This document shows, piece after piece, positions 8,899 to 21,224 of a DNA stretch of 64,000 nucleotides. The stretch is taken from contig NZ_JAGQED010000010.1 of the NCBI RefSeq assembly GCF_018304965.1, positions 62,001 to 126,000 on the forward strand, read 5' to 3'. The stretch is from Collimonas antrihumi (lineage in GTDB: Bacteria; Pseudomonadota; Gammaproteobacteria; Burkholderiales; Burkholderiaceae_D). A program made the position numbers and the translations under genes. A model generated the notes under the pieces. The model was not told the origin of the DNA. It was given only the letters and a program-made list of their open reading frames with translations, and did not search any database. Positions within the stretch are counted from its first letter, which is position 1; every line of letters begins with the position of its first letter.

Positions 8899-9660
8899 TT
8901 ATTGTTGGTAGCTCGGATCGATAGCATCCAGTTTGCGTAGCAAGGCCGGCCATTCCAGCACACCTTCGGGACTGCCGTCGCCCAGCAACTGGTCGCGGGT
9001 CTTGCGGCAGATCGCCTGCGACGGCAAGGTTAGCCGGCCGCTGCCCGAGCTAAGCTGGAGTTGTATTTCGCAAGCCTTGTCCAAGGTATCCATCAACACG
9101 TAGGCTTCTGCGATAGTGCGCCCGCATACCAGGCTGCCGTGATTGCGCAACAGCATGGCGGGCAGTTTCCCGAGCTTTTCGACCATGCGGTTTTGCTCGC
9201 TGGCCGAGAGCGCCAGTCCCTCATAATCGTGATACGCAATCTGTTCATAAAAGCGCAAGGCGTGTTGCGAAATCGGCAGCAAGCCATCGGCCTGGATGCC
9301 GATCGCCACCGCATGCGTATTGTGCAAGTGCATTACGCAAACAGCGTCAGCCCTGGCCGTATGGACTGCGCCATGGATCGCAAAGCCGCTGACGTTTACC
9401 TGATATGGCGAGTCGCCGACAATGCGGCCTTGGGCATCGATCTTGACCAGGTTGGATGCGCACACTTCGTCGAAACGATAGCCAAACGGATTCAACAGGT
9501 AATGCCCGGGTTCATCGGGTACCGAAGCTGAAATATGGGTGTATATCAGGTCGTCCCAGTGCTTCAATGCACAGAGGCGATAGCAGGCCGCCAGATCCTT
9601 GCGTACCTGCCATTCAACCTGGCTGATGGCGGCCGGGCGGCCGCCAGAGGATGAGCTCAT
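8899..9660 (-). CDS. Class II aldolase/adducin family protein
   Basis: The start chosen gives 253 residues (MSSSSGGRP...); an upstream ATG at 9750 would add 30 residues of poor composition. The fold is shown by DLAACYRLCALKHWDDLIYTHIS and by the zinc ligands in CVMHLHNTHAVA (HxH) and a third His in LLRNHGSLVCGRT. An acidic catalytic residue is expected near QHALRFYEQIAYHDYEG. Members cleave sugar phosphates, decarboxylate or act as dehydratases, so the reaction cannot be named. It shares a strand with the tautomerase gene and the Tsx-like channel. No clear Shine-Dalgarno is visible at either start. Confidence 0.82.
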   Translation of the reverse strand: MSSSSGGRPAAISQVEWQVRKDLAACYRLCALKHWDDLIYTHISASVPDEPGHYLLNPFGYRFDEVCASNLVKIDAQGRIVGDSPYQVNVSGFAIHGAVHTARADAVCVMHLHNTHAVAIGIQADGLLPISQHALRFYEQIAYHDYEGLALSASEQNRMVEKLGKLPAMLLRNHGSLVCGRTIAEAYVLMDTLDKACEIQLQLSSGSGRLTLPSQAICRKTRDQLLGDGSPEGVLEWPALLRKLDAIDPSYQQ

Positions 9661-9768
9661 GATGTCTACGTAAAAGCTGCGGTTGCAAATGTCGGATGAT
9701 GCAGGGTTGTTGTGGTCGCTTTGGTTGTTTCGGCGACGCTTCCCCTGCATCGTAGCATTTGCTGCTGC

Positions 9769-10653
9769 TTAGAAGTGATATTCGGCGCGGATCATCGGCG
9801 TTTTTGCCAGGGAGCCAGGGACATTATGCGGATTACCGAACTTGTTTCTCCAGTATTGATATTCCAGGCCCACCTTGAAGGTGTTTTTACCCATGCCCAG
9901 CTGCGTGCCGAGGTCGTACATGACCTGTGCGTCGATATTGACTTCAGGGGAGGTAGGGCCGCCGAATTCGTTTTTACCCTTGGCGCCGATCCAGTTCGCA
10001 TAACCCTCGAATGAAAAAGCGGAAGATCCAATCGGGATGCCCCAGCTCGTGCTCAACATTGGATGCGTGTCGTAGCGGTAGCGGCTGGTGACGCCTATAG
10101 GCTGGTTGCTTTCGAATAGCGCAAACAGACTGACGTTGAGGAAGCCGGGCACATCCAACATCAGCGTCGGGCCCACTACCAGCATGCGTTTTTTCGATGC
10201 ATAGCTATTGTCGTTCTTGGTATTCCAGTCGAAACCGCCGGTGAAGCCGATACCGCGGACCGGACCGAATTTAAAATCCTTTCCCGAGATCTTGCCGATA
10301 TCGAGCGTGTGGCGGTAGACGATATATGCTTCCTGCGCATTGTCGTCTTTATGGTCAGACATGAGCAGGTCGACGTTCAGGTAGTTGCTGCCGTACTTGT
10401 AACCGTCGGCATGCGTGAAATTGATGATGTTTTTGGTGATGTCCTGATTGTTGTACGGCTCGGCGAACTTGGTGCCGTAGCGATAACCGATGGAGGTGTC
10501 GCTCCACTCGGCGGCATTTGCCGGGTGCATGCTGGCCAAAGCCGACAGCGCGAGCAGGCAGCCCGACATGCGCGTGACAATAACTTTGCTACGCATGCGA
10601 TTTGTTGTTGCAGCCGCGGATAAATTGCCGGTTGGCTGGCGGGTTTGATGCAT
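9769..10653 (-). CDS. Tsx-like nucleoside-specific outer-membrane channel
   Basis: The 294-residue precursor starts after a GGAG ribosome binding site and has a long N-terminal extension, then a signal sequence (MSGCLLALSALASMHPANA, residues 29-47) cut before AEWSD. The mature part alternates polar and hydrophobic residues as in a beta-barrel and ends in HF, the C-terminal aromatic needed for outer-membrane insertion. Segments such as SIGYRYGTKFAEP and GIGFTGGFDWNTKND resemble the Tsx/OmpK channel family. It probably lets nucleosides, purines or urate cross the outer membrane, working with the NCS2 permease. Its extension before the signal core is unusual; Met29 could be the real start. Confidence 0.82.
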   Translation of the reverse strand: MHQTRQPTGNLSAAATTNRMRSKVIVTRMSGCLLALSALASMHPANAAEWSDTSIGYRYGTKFAEPYNNQDITKNIINFTHADGYKYGSNYLNVDLLMSDHKDDNAQEAYIVYRHTLDIGKISGKDFKFGPVRGIGFTGGFDWNTKNDNSYASKKRMLVVGPTLMLDVPGFLNVSLFALFESNQPIGVTSRYRYDTHPMLSTSWGIPIGSSAFSFEGYANWIGAKGKNEFGGPTSPEVNIDAQVMYDLGTQLGMGKNTFKVGLEYQYWRNKFGNPHNVPGSLAKTPMIRAEYHF

Positions 10654-10742
10654 GGTGTCTTCTCCGTTCTATTAGTAATTCCATCTTTTTTATATGATGG
10701 GTGGTGAATCCGTGGAACCGCCACGACGGTAAATAAATCGTT

Positions 10743-11702
10743 TTATGCCGAGAACGGGTGTGTGGCGCGCCAGTGATCTGCGATATCGATCCGACGCGTA
10801 ACCCAGACCTGGCCGTGGCTCTGTACATAATCCAAGAATCGTGCCAGCGCTGCGGCACGCCCCGGACGGCCGACCAGGCGGCAATGTAGCCCGATCGACA
10901 GCATCTTCGGCTGGTTCAAGCCATGCGGATCGCCTTCGCGGTACAGCACATCGAAGGCGTCTTTCAGGTAATCGAAGAACTGGGTGCCTGAATTGAAGCC
11001 TTGCATGGCGGCGAAGCGCATGTCGTTGGTATCCAGGGTGTAAGGGACGATCAGTTGCGGCTTGACCACGGTTTCGCCATTGGCGCCGCTGATTTTGACC
11101 TGCTCCCAGAAGGGCAGGTCGTCGCCGTAGTGGTCGGCATCGTAGCTGAAGCCGCCATGTTCCAGCACCAGGCGGCGGGTATTGGGCGAGTCGCGGCCGG
11201 TATACCAGCCGAGCGGGGCGCTGCCGGTCAGCTGCTTGATCACGGCGACGGCTTCGGCGATATGCGCGCGTTCGGTGGCTTCGTCGATATTCTGGTAGCT
11301 GATCCAGCGCAAGCCGTGGCAGGCGATTTCATGGCCGAGTTCTTGAAATGCGGCAGTCGCTTCCGGGTTGCGTTGTAGCGCGCGCGCAACACCGAACACG
11401 GTCAAGGGCAGCCGGCGCTCTTCAAACATGCGCAGCAAACGCCAGACACCGGCGCGTGAACCGTATTCGTAGATGGATTCCATGCTCATGTGACGCGCCG
11501 GAAAACTCTGGGCGCCGATGATTTCGGACAGGAAGGTTTCCGAGCCGGCGTCGCCGTCCAGCACGCAGTTTTCGCTGCCTTCCTCATAGTTGAGGACGAA
11601 TTGCAGAGCGATCCGAGCCCGGTTCGGCCATTGCGGGTGCGGCGGGGTGCGGCCGTAACCGGTCATGTCGCGCGGATAGTTGGAGTCGGTATTGATTGTC
11701 AT
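10743..11702 (-). CDS. puuE: Allantoinase PuuE, polysaccharide-deacetylase fold
   Basis: The 319-residue protein opens YPRDMTGYGRTPPHPQWPN, the N-terminal hallmark of the PuuE family. It continues with a NodB-like barrel, including NYEEGSENCVLDGD, ARHMSMESIYEYGSRAGVWR, HEIACHGLRWISYQ and WYTGRDSPNTRRL. These proteins open the allantoin ring to give allantoate without the metal centre of the classical AllB allantoinase. It fills the one step missing from the fused UraD-AllC protein. It is divergent from uraH across 145 bp that should hold both promoters. Because of the fold it can be mislabelled a polysaccharide deacetylase. Confidence 0.92.
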   Translation of the reverse strand: MTINTDSNYPRDMTGYGRTPPHPQWPNRARIALQFVLNYEEGSENCVLDGDAGSETFLSEIIGAQSFPARHMSMESIYEYGSRAGVWRLLRMFEERRLPLTVFGVARALQRNPEATAAFQELGHEIACHGLRWISYQNIDEATERAHIAEAVAVIKQLTGSAPLGWYTGRDSPNTRRLVLEHGGFSYDADHYGDDLPFWEQVKISGANGETVVKPQLIVPYTLDTNDMRFAAMQGFNSGTQFFDYLKDAFDVLYREGDPHGLNQPKMLSIGLHCRLVGRPGRAAALARFLDYVQSHGQVWVTRRIDIADHWRATHPFSA

Positions 11703-11847
11703 TTCTTGGCCTGGAATGTTATTTGGTCTTCAGGATTATGTGCGCTGCCGCCATGATTAATATATGCCGGATAGTATATTGACCCTGATCCCGCGGTATA
11801 TCATTTGTTCGATACTCGTTTTCAACTAATTGATATAAGGAATAGTC

Positions 11848-12201
11848 ATGGGAAAGTTAAGTACGCACGTTCTGGATATTACCCAGGGCAAGCCGGGCGT
11901 CGGTGTCAAAATTGCACTGTATGCAGTTACTTCCGCCGGCCGCAGCCTGTTGAAGAACGCCGTGACCAACCAGGATGGCCGGGTTGACGTGCCCCTGCTG
12001 CAGGGAGAAGAGATGCAGGCGGGGCAATATGAACTGGTATTTGCGGCTGGCGACTATTTCGCTTCGCAGGGAATCGATCTGCCAAGTCCACGTTTTGTTG
12101 ATCGCGTCACGCTGGCTTTCGGGATCGCCCATGCCGATCAAAATTATCACGTGCCGCTGGTGGTGTCGCCCTGGTCCTATTCGACTTATCGTGGCAGCTG
12201 A
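11848..12201 (+). CDS. uraH: 5-hydroxyisourate hydrolase (transthyretin-like)
   Basis: The 117-residue protein has the three signatures of HIU hydrolase: the N-terminal LSTHVLDITQGKPG with the active-site His, the central GRVDVPLL, and the C-terminal tetrapeptide YRGS that separates it from vertebrate transthyretin. It acts in the cytoplasm as a tetramer, hydrolysing the unstable product of PuuD to OHCU, the substrate of the fused decarboxylase. The start ATG follows ATAAGGAATAGTC, a fair ribosome binding site. It is transcribed alone, divergent from puuE. Confidence 0.95.
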   Translation: MGKLSTHVLDITQGKPGVGVKIALYAVTSAGRSLLKNAVTNQDGRVDVPLLQGEEMQAGQYELVFAAGDYFASQGIDLPSPRFVDRVTLAFGIAHADQNYHVPLVVSPWSYSTYRGS

Positions 12202-12204
12202 GCA

Positions 12205-12290
12205 AATAAGAATAGACAAGAATAAGTGACAAGCAAGAACAGGCAAGAACAGGCAAGAACAAGCAAGAATAAGTAAGAAGCAAGTAGCAA
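12205..12290. repeat. Purine-rich tandem CAAGAA repeats
   Basis: Directly after uraH there are about 85 bp of imperfect repeats built from CAAGAA, CAAGAACAGG and CAAGAATAAG units. The cleanest are three consecutive 10-bp GCAAGAACAG-like units around 12233-12262. The tract contains stops and is not coding. Copy number is likely to vary between strains by slippage. Confidence 0.8.
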
Positions 12291-12342
12291 ATAATGCAAT
12301 ACCGTCGGACGCTATTCGCCAACGCCCCGATGGCGGTTGAGA

Positions 12343-12387
12343 TTGGCGATAGCGAATCGGCAAATCCCCCTTGCCGGCTATCGCCAA
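12343..12387. other. Long hairpin in the uraH-scpB gap
   Basis: TTGGCGATAGC at 12343-12353 pairs perfectly with GCTATCGCCAA at 12377-12387. Inside, CGGCAA pairs with TTGCCG, giving 17 paired bases with one GAAT bulge and an ATCCCCC loop. No T-tract follows, so it is not a standard terminator. The remaining gap (12388-12695) holds no gene I can support and should contain the scpB promoter. Confidence 0.6.
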
Positions 12388-12695
12388 ATAACCACGTCAG
12401 CAAGATCAATGCGTCTTCCCATCCGCTTTGTGCTAAACTGTGTACTAACATTTTTTGATTGGCAGCAGGATCGGCTCCGGTAATTGCGGGACGGTCGGAT
12501 CAAAATTTAAAGAACGAGCGGCGCAGTGTTATCCGTCTTTTTCAAGTCTTATTGTCCCCGCCCTCATTAATCCTCCTCTAACGGGCGCTGGACAGCAGTA
12601 TCAACAGCTTTTTCTTTAACCAGGGCAGCAAGCGCCTTCGGTTGAACATAAGCTCTGCGAATTTTTTAATAAAATTTAAATAAACTACGTCGTAC

Positions 12696-13712
12696 ATGAA
12701 TATTATTGAGGCTAAGAAAGTCCTCGAAACTGCATTGCTCTGTGCTCACGAGCCGCTGTCGCTTAACGACTTGAAAAAGCTGTATGCGCCAGGTGATGTA
12801 GATGGCAGTGACGATGACGGCGAAATCAATGCAGATACGATCAGGTCCATGCTGGAGGAATTGCGCAGCGATTGGGCTGACAAGGGTATTGAGGTAGTTG
12901 CCCTGTCAACCGGTTGGCGCTTCCAGAGTCGCCCGGAGATGAAGATTTACCTGGAGCGCCTGAATCCGGAAAAACCGCCGAGATACTCGCGCGCGACGAT
13001 GGAGACCCTGGCAATTATTGCTTATCGTCAACCAGTCACGCGTGGCGACATCGAGGAAATTCGTGGCGTAACAGTCAATTCGCAAACCGTAAAAATGCTT
13101 GAAGAGCGCGGCTGGATCGAGGCCATCGGGCATCGCGACGTGCCAGGACGCCCGGCATTGTTTGCCACCACCAAGCAATTTCTCGATGACCTTGGCCTGA
13201 CTTCGCTGGATCAGTTGCCGCCTTTGCAGCAAGTTGCAAGAAATGACATGCAGGAAGGCAGTTTGCTTGAGTTGCAGGCGTTGGAAGCCGATCTTGAGGC
13301 AAGTATCGAAGCCCGGGCAGTGCTGGATGCGGCGGCGGCGCTGGAAACAAATGAAGTAGCAGCTGAACCGCATTCCGAACCGCTCAGCCAGGATGGACAA
13401 GATTCCGTCGCGGTTGAAGCCGAATCGACGGTAGAGGCAGTAGAAATAACAGAAACAATAATAGAAGCAACAGAACCATTAGACGCAGCAGAAACAACGG
13501 CAAAAACACAGCCGGTTGCAGAAGATGCAATTAAGCATGCATCTGAAATCACGAAGGAAAATGCGATGGAAGCGGACGGGGAAGTAGTTGCTCATCCGCA
13601 AGTAGCGCCAGTTGCATCGAATGAAACCCACACCAACGACCACGCGTCCCAATCGGATGATGAAGCTACGCCAGGTCGGCATAACCAACACCTGAATAAT
13701 GAACCCACCTAG
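12696..13712 (+). CDS. scpB: Segregation and condensation protein B with an acidic tail
   Basis: Residues 1-~185 match ScpB, the winged-helix partner of ScpA and SMC in chromosome condensation. Visible signatures are [51 protein letters not shown], and [11 protein letters not shown] followed by [16 protein letters not shown]. Residues ~190-338 form a low-complexity acidic tail rich in Ala, Glu and Thr that is not part of the family fold and roughly doubles its length. Similar acidic extensions are known in Burkholderiales ScpB proteins. The stop overlaps the start of rluB by 14 bp, implying translational coupling. Confidence 0.93.
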   Translation: MNIIEAKKVLETALLCAHEPLSLNDLKKLYAPGDVDGSDDDGEINADTIRSMLEELRSDWADKGIEVVALSTGWRFQSRPEMKIYLERLNPEKPPRYSRATMETLAIIAYRQPVTRGDIEEIRGVTVNSQTVKMLEERGWIEAIGHRDVPGRPALFATTKQFLDDLGLTSLDQLPPLQQVARNDMQEGSLLELQALEADLEASIEARAVLDAAAALETNEVAAEPHSEPLSQDGQDSVAVEAESTVEAVEITETIIEATEPLDAAETTAKTQPVAEDAIKHASEITKENAMEADGEVVAHPQVAPVASNETHTNDHASQSDDEATPGRHNQHLNNEPT

Positions 13713-15774
13713 TTCCAATGATGCACCGGTCGTCGACCCGACAGCCACCACAGAACCGAAGCCGGCTAAAAAGCCAAGAGCGCGCAAAGCTGCGACGGTC
13801 GCGGCTGATGCTCCAGCTACTGCCCCGGTTGTTGCAGCCGTCGCGGAGACCTCTTCTGCGGATGTTGCAGAACCGGTCAAACGCGCTCCGCGCGCGCCGC
13901 GCAAAAAAGTAGCTGCGGCAACCGACGAGAGTGGCGCTGCATCGGAAGTGGCGCACGTGGCTGCAGCGGAAGCTGTTGCACCCGCCAAGCCGAAAGCGGC
14001 GCCGCGCAAGAAGGCACCGGCAGTAGCAGTCGAACCGGTCGTCAGCGTCGAGGTGGTTGCACAGGCGGTGCCAGCGGCTGTCGATGCGGCGCCGTTCGTG
14101 AACGTAATGAGTACAGCGAATACAGAAACAACGCCGCGCGAGCGGCCGGCCAAGCGTGGCGTACGTGGTCCGCGCGCTTTGCGTAGCAACCGCGCCGCCC
14201 AGCGTGCGCAAGAGTCGGCGGCTGCTGCGGATGCCGTGGTCGAGGCCGGCAATGTGGCTGTCGCCGAAGGCCAGCCGGCGCTGTCGCAAAATGCCGATGC
14301 GCCTGCAGGCGAACCGCGCCAGCCGCGCGGCGACCGTAACAACGGCCGTGGCGGCGAGCGTAATGCTGAACGTAGCGGGGATCGTAGCGGGGACCGCAAT
14401 TCACGCGATCGCCAGCAAAAGGGCAAGAAGCCGCAAGGGCAGAATGGCAAGCCAGGACAACCCGGCCAGCGCAATGGCAAACCGGGAGCCCGTGGCGGCG
14501 ACGCCGATGAAGTTTTCTCGTTTGTTACCTCCGAGTCCTTCGATACGCTGGTGACCACCGAGGACGCGAACGACCGTCGCCAGGCTGCGCAAAAGAATGT
14601 CCGGCGTGACCTGACCGCCGAAGATGATGCGCCTAAGCTGCACAAGGTATTGGCAGAAGTCGGCCTGGGTTCGCGGCGCGATATGGAAGAGCTGATTATC
14701 GCTGGCCGGGTTTCGGTCAACAGCGAGCCGGCGCATATCGGTCAGCGTATCTTGCCAACCGATCAAATCCGCATCAACGGCAAGTTGCTGCAACGCAAAG
14801 TGAGCAAGAAGCCGCCGCGGGTGCTGGTGTATCACAAGCCGGCTGGCGAAATCGTCAGCCACAACGACCCGGATGGCCGCCCATCGGTATTCGACCGTTT
14901 ACCTAATATGAAGGCCGCCAAATGGCTGGCTGTGGGACGTCTGGATTTCAACACCGAAGGTTTGCTGTTGTTTACAACCTCGGGTGACCTGGCAAACCGC
15001 CTGATGCATCCACGCTACGGTATCGACCGCGAATACGCGGTGCGTACCTTGGGCGAGCTGGAGCAGGGCATGCGTCAGAAATTGCTGGCCGGTGTTGAAC
15101 TGGAAGACGGTGTTGCGCAATTCACGAAAATTGCCGACGGCGGCGGCGAAGGCATCAACAAATGGTATCGCGTGGTGATCGGCGAAGGCCGTAACCGCGA
15201 AGTGCGCCGCATGTTTGAAGCCATCGGCCTGACCGTGTCGCGCCTGATTCGTACCCGTTACGGCGCCATGACGCTGCCACGCGGCCTCAAGCGTGGCCGT
15301 TGGGAAGAGCTGGATGAAAATGCAGTACGCGACATGATGACTGCGCACGGACTGGACAAGCCTGCTGTCGGTCAGAATGCCGGCGGCGGCAAGGGCCGTC
15401 CCGATTTCAACAAGGATCGCCAGCCTAACGGTAATCGCGCAGATAGCGCCCCGCAAGGCCCGGGCGTTTACCGCGACCAGGGTTTTGGTGGCCAGCCGCG
15501 TGGTAATTTTGGCGGTCAACCGCGTGGCAACCAAGGCCGCGGCCCCGGTGGCGGTCAGGGACGTCCGCAGGGTGGCGGCGGTGGCCAGCCGCGCAGCCGG
15601 CAGCCGGATCCTTTGCAGACCGCATTGGGTTTCCCTGATGCTGGACAACAACGGCGTAATGGCGGCGGTAATGGTTTTGCGCGTCCTGCACGTCCCAACA
15701 AGGCGGCTGGCGGACAAACAGGTGGTGGACATTACGGTGCCCAAGGTGGCCCGCGCCGTCGTCCACGCGGCTGA
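13699..15774 (+). CDS. rluB: 23S rRNA pseudouridine synthase RluB with long disordered arms
   Basis: The catalytic core (about residues 310-550) has an S4 RNA-binding domain ([21 protein letters not shown]) and the RsuA/RluB motif [14 protein letters not shown] with the catalytic Asp near residue 415, then REYAVR and [17 protein letters not shown]. It should modify U2605 of 23S rRNA. Unusual are the flanks. About 300 N-terminal residues are Ala/Pro/Lys-rich and then Arg/Gly/Asn-rich. The last ~130 residues are Gly/Arg/Gln-rich with GGQPRGN-type repeats like RGG boxes. The core alone would be ~250 residues. The start lies inside scpB, with no strong ribosome binding site, so re-initiation from scpB is likely. 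Confidence 0.9.
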   Translation: MNPPSSNDAPVVDPTATTEPKPAKKPRARKAATVAADAPATAPVVAAVAETSSADVAEPVKRAPRAPRKKVAAATDESGAASEVAHVAAAEAVAPAKPKAAPRKKAPAVAVEPVVSVEVVAQAVPAAVDAAPFVNVMSTANTETTPRERPAKRGVRGPRALRSNRAAQRAQESAAAADAVVEAGNVAVAEGQPALSQNADAPAGEPRQPRGDRNNGRGGERNAERSGDRSGDRNSRDRQQKGKKPQGQNGKPGQPGQRNGKPGARGGDADEVFSFVTSESFDTLVTTEDANDRRQAAQKNVRRDLTAEDDAPKLHKVLAEVGLGSRRDMEELIIAGRVSVNSEPAHIGQRILPTDQIRINGKLLQRKVSKKPPRVLVYHKPAGEIVSHNDPDGRPSVFDRLPNMKAAKWLAVGRLDFNTEGLLLFTTSGDLANRLMHPRYGIDREYAVRTLGELEQGMRQKLLAGVELEDGVAQFTKIADGGGEGINKWYRVVIGEGRNREVRRMFEAIGLTVSRLIRTRYGAMTLPRGLKRGRWEELDENAVRDMMTAHGLDKPAVGQNAGGGKGRPDFNKDRQPNGNRADSAPQGPGVYRDQGFGGQPRGNFGGQPRGNQGRGPGGGQGRPQGGGGGQPRSRQPDPLQTALGFPDAGQQRRNGGGNGFARPARPNKAAGGQTGGGHYGAQGGPRRRPRG

Positions 15775-16187
15775 TTGGTGATTTGTCGTCCAAAGCAGCA
15801 TTGGCTACTTTGGACGGCTGCAAAGAAATGGCGGGAAGTGTTGCAATAATGTTCAATTAACCGTCTGTTGACGGGCGATTGTCAATAAATGCAAACTTCC
15901 TGCATTGCGGTACATAGCTCAATCGTTTATAATTTACAAGTTAACAGAAGTCATTGACAGAATTAAATTGAAAATAAATTCAAATTTTGAATTTATTATT
16001 AATTCGCAGCCGATCTCGTGAAACTGCTCGAATGACAAACGATAAGAAGGATGGGCAGATGCCCATTTTTTTTTTGCTTTTCGTTTTAGCTGCATTTAAG
16101 TTGTCTGTGCGGGTATGTGTACAGTTCAGGCCTGTAGTTACCGGGTCTGAAGCACTGGGTCTGAAGCCCAATTTATAGGGAGTTGCT
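15775..16187. other. Gap between rluB and rimP
   Basis: These 413 bp hold an AT-rich stretch (15900-16020), an intrinsic terminator at 16051-16075 and, next to rimP, two direct copies of GGGTCTGAAGC (near 16143 and 16157). No tRNA is seen, although initiator tRNA occupies this place in E. coli. A 63-codon frame at 15987-16178 contains the terminator hairpin and lacks a ribosome binding site, so I do not call it. The rimP operon promoter should be here. Confidence 0.6.
16051..16075 (+). terminator. Intrinsic terminator upstream of rimP
   Basis: ATGGGC and GCCCAT flank an AGAT loop and run straight into a tract of about ten T. It is 277 bp after rluB and 113 bp before rimP. It either ends a long rluB 3' tail, ends an unseen small RNA, or attenuates the rimP-nusA operon from an upstream promoter. 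Confidence 0.75.
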
Positions 16188-18229
<2,042 letters not shown>

Positions 18230-18287
18230 TCAAGTGATCCGAGAGGTTCCGTATCGTCTGCCGCGCCACATAGAAAAAGAGGACTGA

Positions 18288-21143
18288 ATGGCGAGTAACA
18301 ATGTAGCCCAATTTGCCACCGAACTGAAGATGCCAGCGGATCTGCTGCTGACACAACTTCAATCGGCTGGCGTCCAGAAAAATTCGACTGACGACGCCTT
18401 GTCGAAAGAAGACAAGGATCGCCTGCTGGAACATCTGCGCCGTTCGCACGGTGCGGTTCCTGATAGCGAAAAGAAGAAAATCACGCTGACCCGCAAGGAA
18501 ACCACCGAGATCAAGCAGGCTGACGCCACCGGCAAGTCGCGCACGATCCAGGTTGAGGTGCGCAAGAAGCGTACTTTCGTCAAGCGCGACGAACCTGTTG
18601 GAGAAACGGCGGTAGCGGCAGCGCCCGTTGCGCCTGCCGCACCGGTCATCGACGAAGCCGAACAGGCACGTCGGATCGAGGAAGCGCGTCGTCAAGCTGA
18701 ATTGATCGCTCGCCAGGAAGCAGAATTGATCGAGAAGCAAGAGCGTCTGGCCAAGTTGGAAGCGGAGAAAGAAGCGCAAGCCAAGGCTGCGCAAAAAGCT
18801 GAAAACGATGCCAGGAAAGCTGAAACCGAAGCTAAAAAAGCTGCTGCTGCGCAGGCTCCGGTTGCCGGTGATGCCGCGGGCACTACCGTGGCCAAGCAAG
18901 AAGATCCTGCCGCTGAAGAAAAGAAACGCCTGGCTAACGAAGAAGCCAAGCAAAAGGTTGCGCAAGCTGCCAAGGAAGCCGCTGAGAAATCTGCAGCTAC
19001 CGAACGTGCTCGCAAGGCCGTGCAAGATGAAGTTGCGCAGATCAAGGCGATGATGAATGCGCCGCGCAGGGTTATCAAGGCACCTGAGCCGGTAGCACCT
19101 GTAGCAGCACCGGCCAAGACAGCCGAAGGCACCCTGCACAAGCCGGCGGATAAAAAGCCGGGCGAGAAGAAGGACGACAAAAAAGTGGTGGTCGACAAGA
19201 AATCGATCAAGTCCGCCAACGTCTCTTCAACCTGGCAAGACGATGCGGCCAAGAAGCGCGGCCTCGGCATCAAGACCCGCGGCAATACCGGCGGTGGCCG
19301 TGATGGCTGGCGCGGTGGTCCGAAGGGCCGCCGTGGTTCGCATAACGACGATCACGAAAGTAATTTCCAGGCGCCGACAGAAGCGGTCATCAAGGACATT
19401 TATGTTCCTGAAACCATTACCGTCGCCGAACTGGCGCACAAGATGTCGGTCAAGGCTTCGGAAGTCATCAAGCATTTGATGAAACTGGGCCAGATGGTCA
19501 CCATCAACCAGGTCCTGGACCAGGAAACTTCGATGATTCTGGTCGAAGAAATGGGCCACACCGCACACGCTGCGAAACTGGACGATCCGGAAGCATTGCT
19601 GGTCGACGGTGAAGAACATACCGACGCCGAATTGCTGCCGCGTGCTCCGGTGGTGACTGTCATGGGTCACGTTGACCATGGTAAAACCTCGCTGCTGGAT
19701 TACATCCGCCGCGCCAAGGTAGCCTCCGGCGAAGCTGGCGGGATTACCCAGCACATCGGTGCATATCACGTGAAAACACCGCGCGGCATGATCACCTTCC
19801 TCGACACCCCGGGCCACGAAGCGTTTACCGCTATGCGTGCCCGTGGCGCCAAGGCGACCGATATCGTGATTCTGGTAGTCGCAGCCGACGATGGCGTGAT
19901 GCCGCAAACCAAGGAAGCGATTGCCCATGCGAAAGCTGCCGGCGTACCGCTGGTGGTGGCAATCAACAAGATCGACAAACCGGGCGGTAACCTGGATCGC
20001 GTCAAGCAAGAGTTGATCGCCGAACAAGTGGTGCCGGAAGAATACGGTGGCGAATCGCCATTCGTGCCGGTATCGGCCAAGACTGGCGAAGGCATTGATA
20101 ACTTGCTGGAGCAAGTCCTGCTGCAAGCTGAAGTGCTGGAGTTGAAAGCAGCGGAAGCAGCACCGGCCCGCGGCCTGGTAGTGGAAGCCCGACTCGACAA
20201 GGGTCGTGGTCCGGTGGCAACGATCCTGGTGCAATCCGGTACGCTGAAACGCGGCGATGTGGTGTTGGCTGGTTCGGCTTATGGCCGGGTCCGCGCGATG
20301 CTGGATGAAAACGGCAAGGCGATTTCCGAAGCCGGTCCATCGATTCCGGTCGAAATCCAGGGTCTGACAGAAGTGCCGGTAGCCGGCGAAGAAGTCATGG
20401 TCATGGCAGACGAGCGCAAGGCGCGCGAAATTGGTCAGTTCCGTCAAGGTAAGTACCGTGACGTCAAGCTGGCCAAGCAGCAAGCCGCGAAGCTGGAAAA
20501 CATGTTCGACCAGATGGCCGAAGGCGAAGTCAAGAACCTGCCGATGATCATCAAGACCGATGTGCAAGGTTCGCAAGAAGCTTTGGTGCAATCGTTGCAA
20601 AAGCTGTCGACCAGCGAAGTCCGGGTACAAGTGGTGCACGCCGGCGTCGGTGGCATCAGCGAGTCGGACGTCAACCTGGCAGTCGCTTCGAAAGCCGTGA
20701 TTATCGGCTTCAACGCCCGCGCCGATGCACAGGCACGCAAGCTGGCGGAAGCCAACGGCGTCGACATCCGTTACTACAACATCATTTACGATGCTGTGGA
20801 TGAGATCAAGGCAGCGATGTCTGGCATGTTGTCGCCAGAGAAGCGCGAACAGAACCTGGGTCTGGTCGAGATTCGCCAGGTCCTGCTGGTCAGTAAAGTC
20901 GGTGCGATTGCCGGTTGCTACGTGCTCGAAGGCTTGGTCAAGCGTGGCGCTTCGGTCCGCCTGCTGCGCGACAACGTCGTGTTGTGGACTGGCGAGCTGG
21001 ATTCGCTGAAACGCTTCAAGGATGACGTCAAGGAAGTCCGTTCCGGCTTTGAATGCGGTCTGACCCTGAAGAACTTCAACGATATCAAAGAAGGCGATCA
21101 CCTCGAAATCTTTGAAGTCGAAGAAATTGCACGTACTCTGTAA
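18288..21143 (+). CDS. infB: Translation initiation factor IF-2
   Basis: The 951-residue GTPase places initiator tRNA on the 30S subunit. N-terminal IF2N elements (residues 1-60) are followed by a long charged Ala/Glu/Lys helix region (~110-260) and a Gly/Arg patch ([14 protein letters not shown]). A second IF2N segment ([20 protein letters not shown]) precedes the G domain: GHVDHGKTS near residue 460, DTPGHEAF, and NKIDKP. Domains II-IV follow to the C-terminus. AGAGG precedes the ATG. An intrinsic terminator directly after the gene suggests that rbfA is only partly co-transcribed. Confidence 0.97.
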   Translation: MASNNVAQFATELKMPADLLLTQLQSAGVQKNSTDDALSKEDKDRLLEHLRRSHGAVPDSEKKKITLTRKETTEIKQADATGKSRTIQVEVRKKRTFVKRDEPVGETAVAAAPVAPAAPVIDEAEQARRIEEARRQAELIARQEAELIEKQERLAKLEAEKEAQAKAAQKAENDARKAETEAKKAAAAQAPVAGDAAGTTVAKQEDPAAEEKKRLANEEAKQKVAQAAKEAAEKSAATERARKAVQDEVAQIKAMMNAPRRVIKAPEPVAPVAAPAKTAEGTLHKPADKKPGEKKDDKKVVVDKKSIKSANVSSTWQDDAAKKRGLGIKTRGNTGGGRDGWRGGPKGRRGSHNDDHESNFQAPTEAVIKDIYVPETITVAELAHKMSVKASEVIKHLMKLGQMVTINQVLDQETSMILVEEMGHTAHAAKLDDPEALLVDGEEHTDAELLPRAPVVTVMGHVDHGKTSLLDYIRRAKVASGEAGGITQHIGAYHVKTPRGMITFLDTPGHEAFTAMRARGAKATDIVILVVAADDGVMPQTKEAIAHAKAAGVPLVVAINKIDKPGGNLDRVKQELIAEQVVPEEYGGESPFVPVSAKTGEGIDNLLEQVLLQAEVLELKAAEAAPARGLVVEARLDKGRGPVATILVQSGTLKRGDVVLAGSAYGRVRAMLDENGKAISEAGPSIPVEIQGLTEVPVAGEEVMVMADERKAREIGQFRQGKYRDVKLAKQQAAKLENMFDQMAEGEVKNLPMIIKTDVQGSQEALVQSLQKLSTSEVRVQVVHAGVGGISESDVNLAVASKAVIIGFNARADAQARKLAEANGVDIRYYNIIYDAVDEIKAAMSGMLSPEKREQNLGLVEIRQVLLVSKVGAIAGCYVLEGLVKRGASVRLLRDNVVLWTGELDSLKRFKDDVKEVRSGFECGLTLKNFNDIKEGDHLEIFEVEEIARTL

Positions 21144-21184
21144 ATAGGTAAAGCACACGCAGCTGGTAAAGTGCGTAGGGCAGG

Positions 21185-21216
21185 AAAATCGGGCCTAACA
21201 GCCCGATTTTCGTTTT
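21185..21216 (+). terminator. Intrinsic terminator between infB and rbfA
   Basis: AAAATCGGGC pairs perfectly with GCCCGATTTT around a CTAACA loop, followed by CGTTTT. It lies 42 bp after infB, inside what is usually a continuous operon. Confidence 0.8.
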
Positions 21217-21224
21217 ATGACCTT

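Noticed and set aside
12205-12290. CRISPR-like array after uraH
   Set aside because: Repeats are short, contiguous and without spacers; simple tandem repeat.
13479-14720. 413-codon antisense frame over scpB-rluB
   Set aside because: Low-complexity Ser/Arg/Ala translation caused by the Ala/Pro-rich sense strand.
15987-16178. 63-codon frame upstream of rimP
   Set aside because: Contains the intrinsic terminator hairpin and lacks a ribosome binding site.
19227-21158. 643-codon open frame antisense to infB
   Set aside because: High GC leaves long antisense frames; no family, signal or ribosome binding site, and IF-2 on the other strand is certain.
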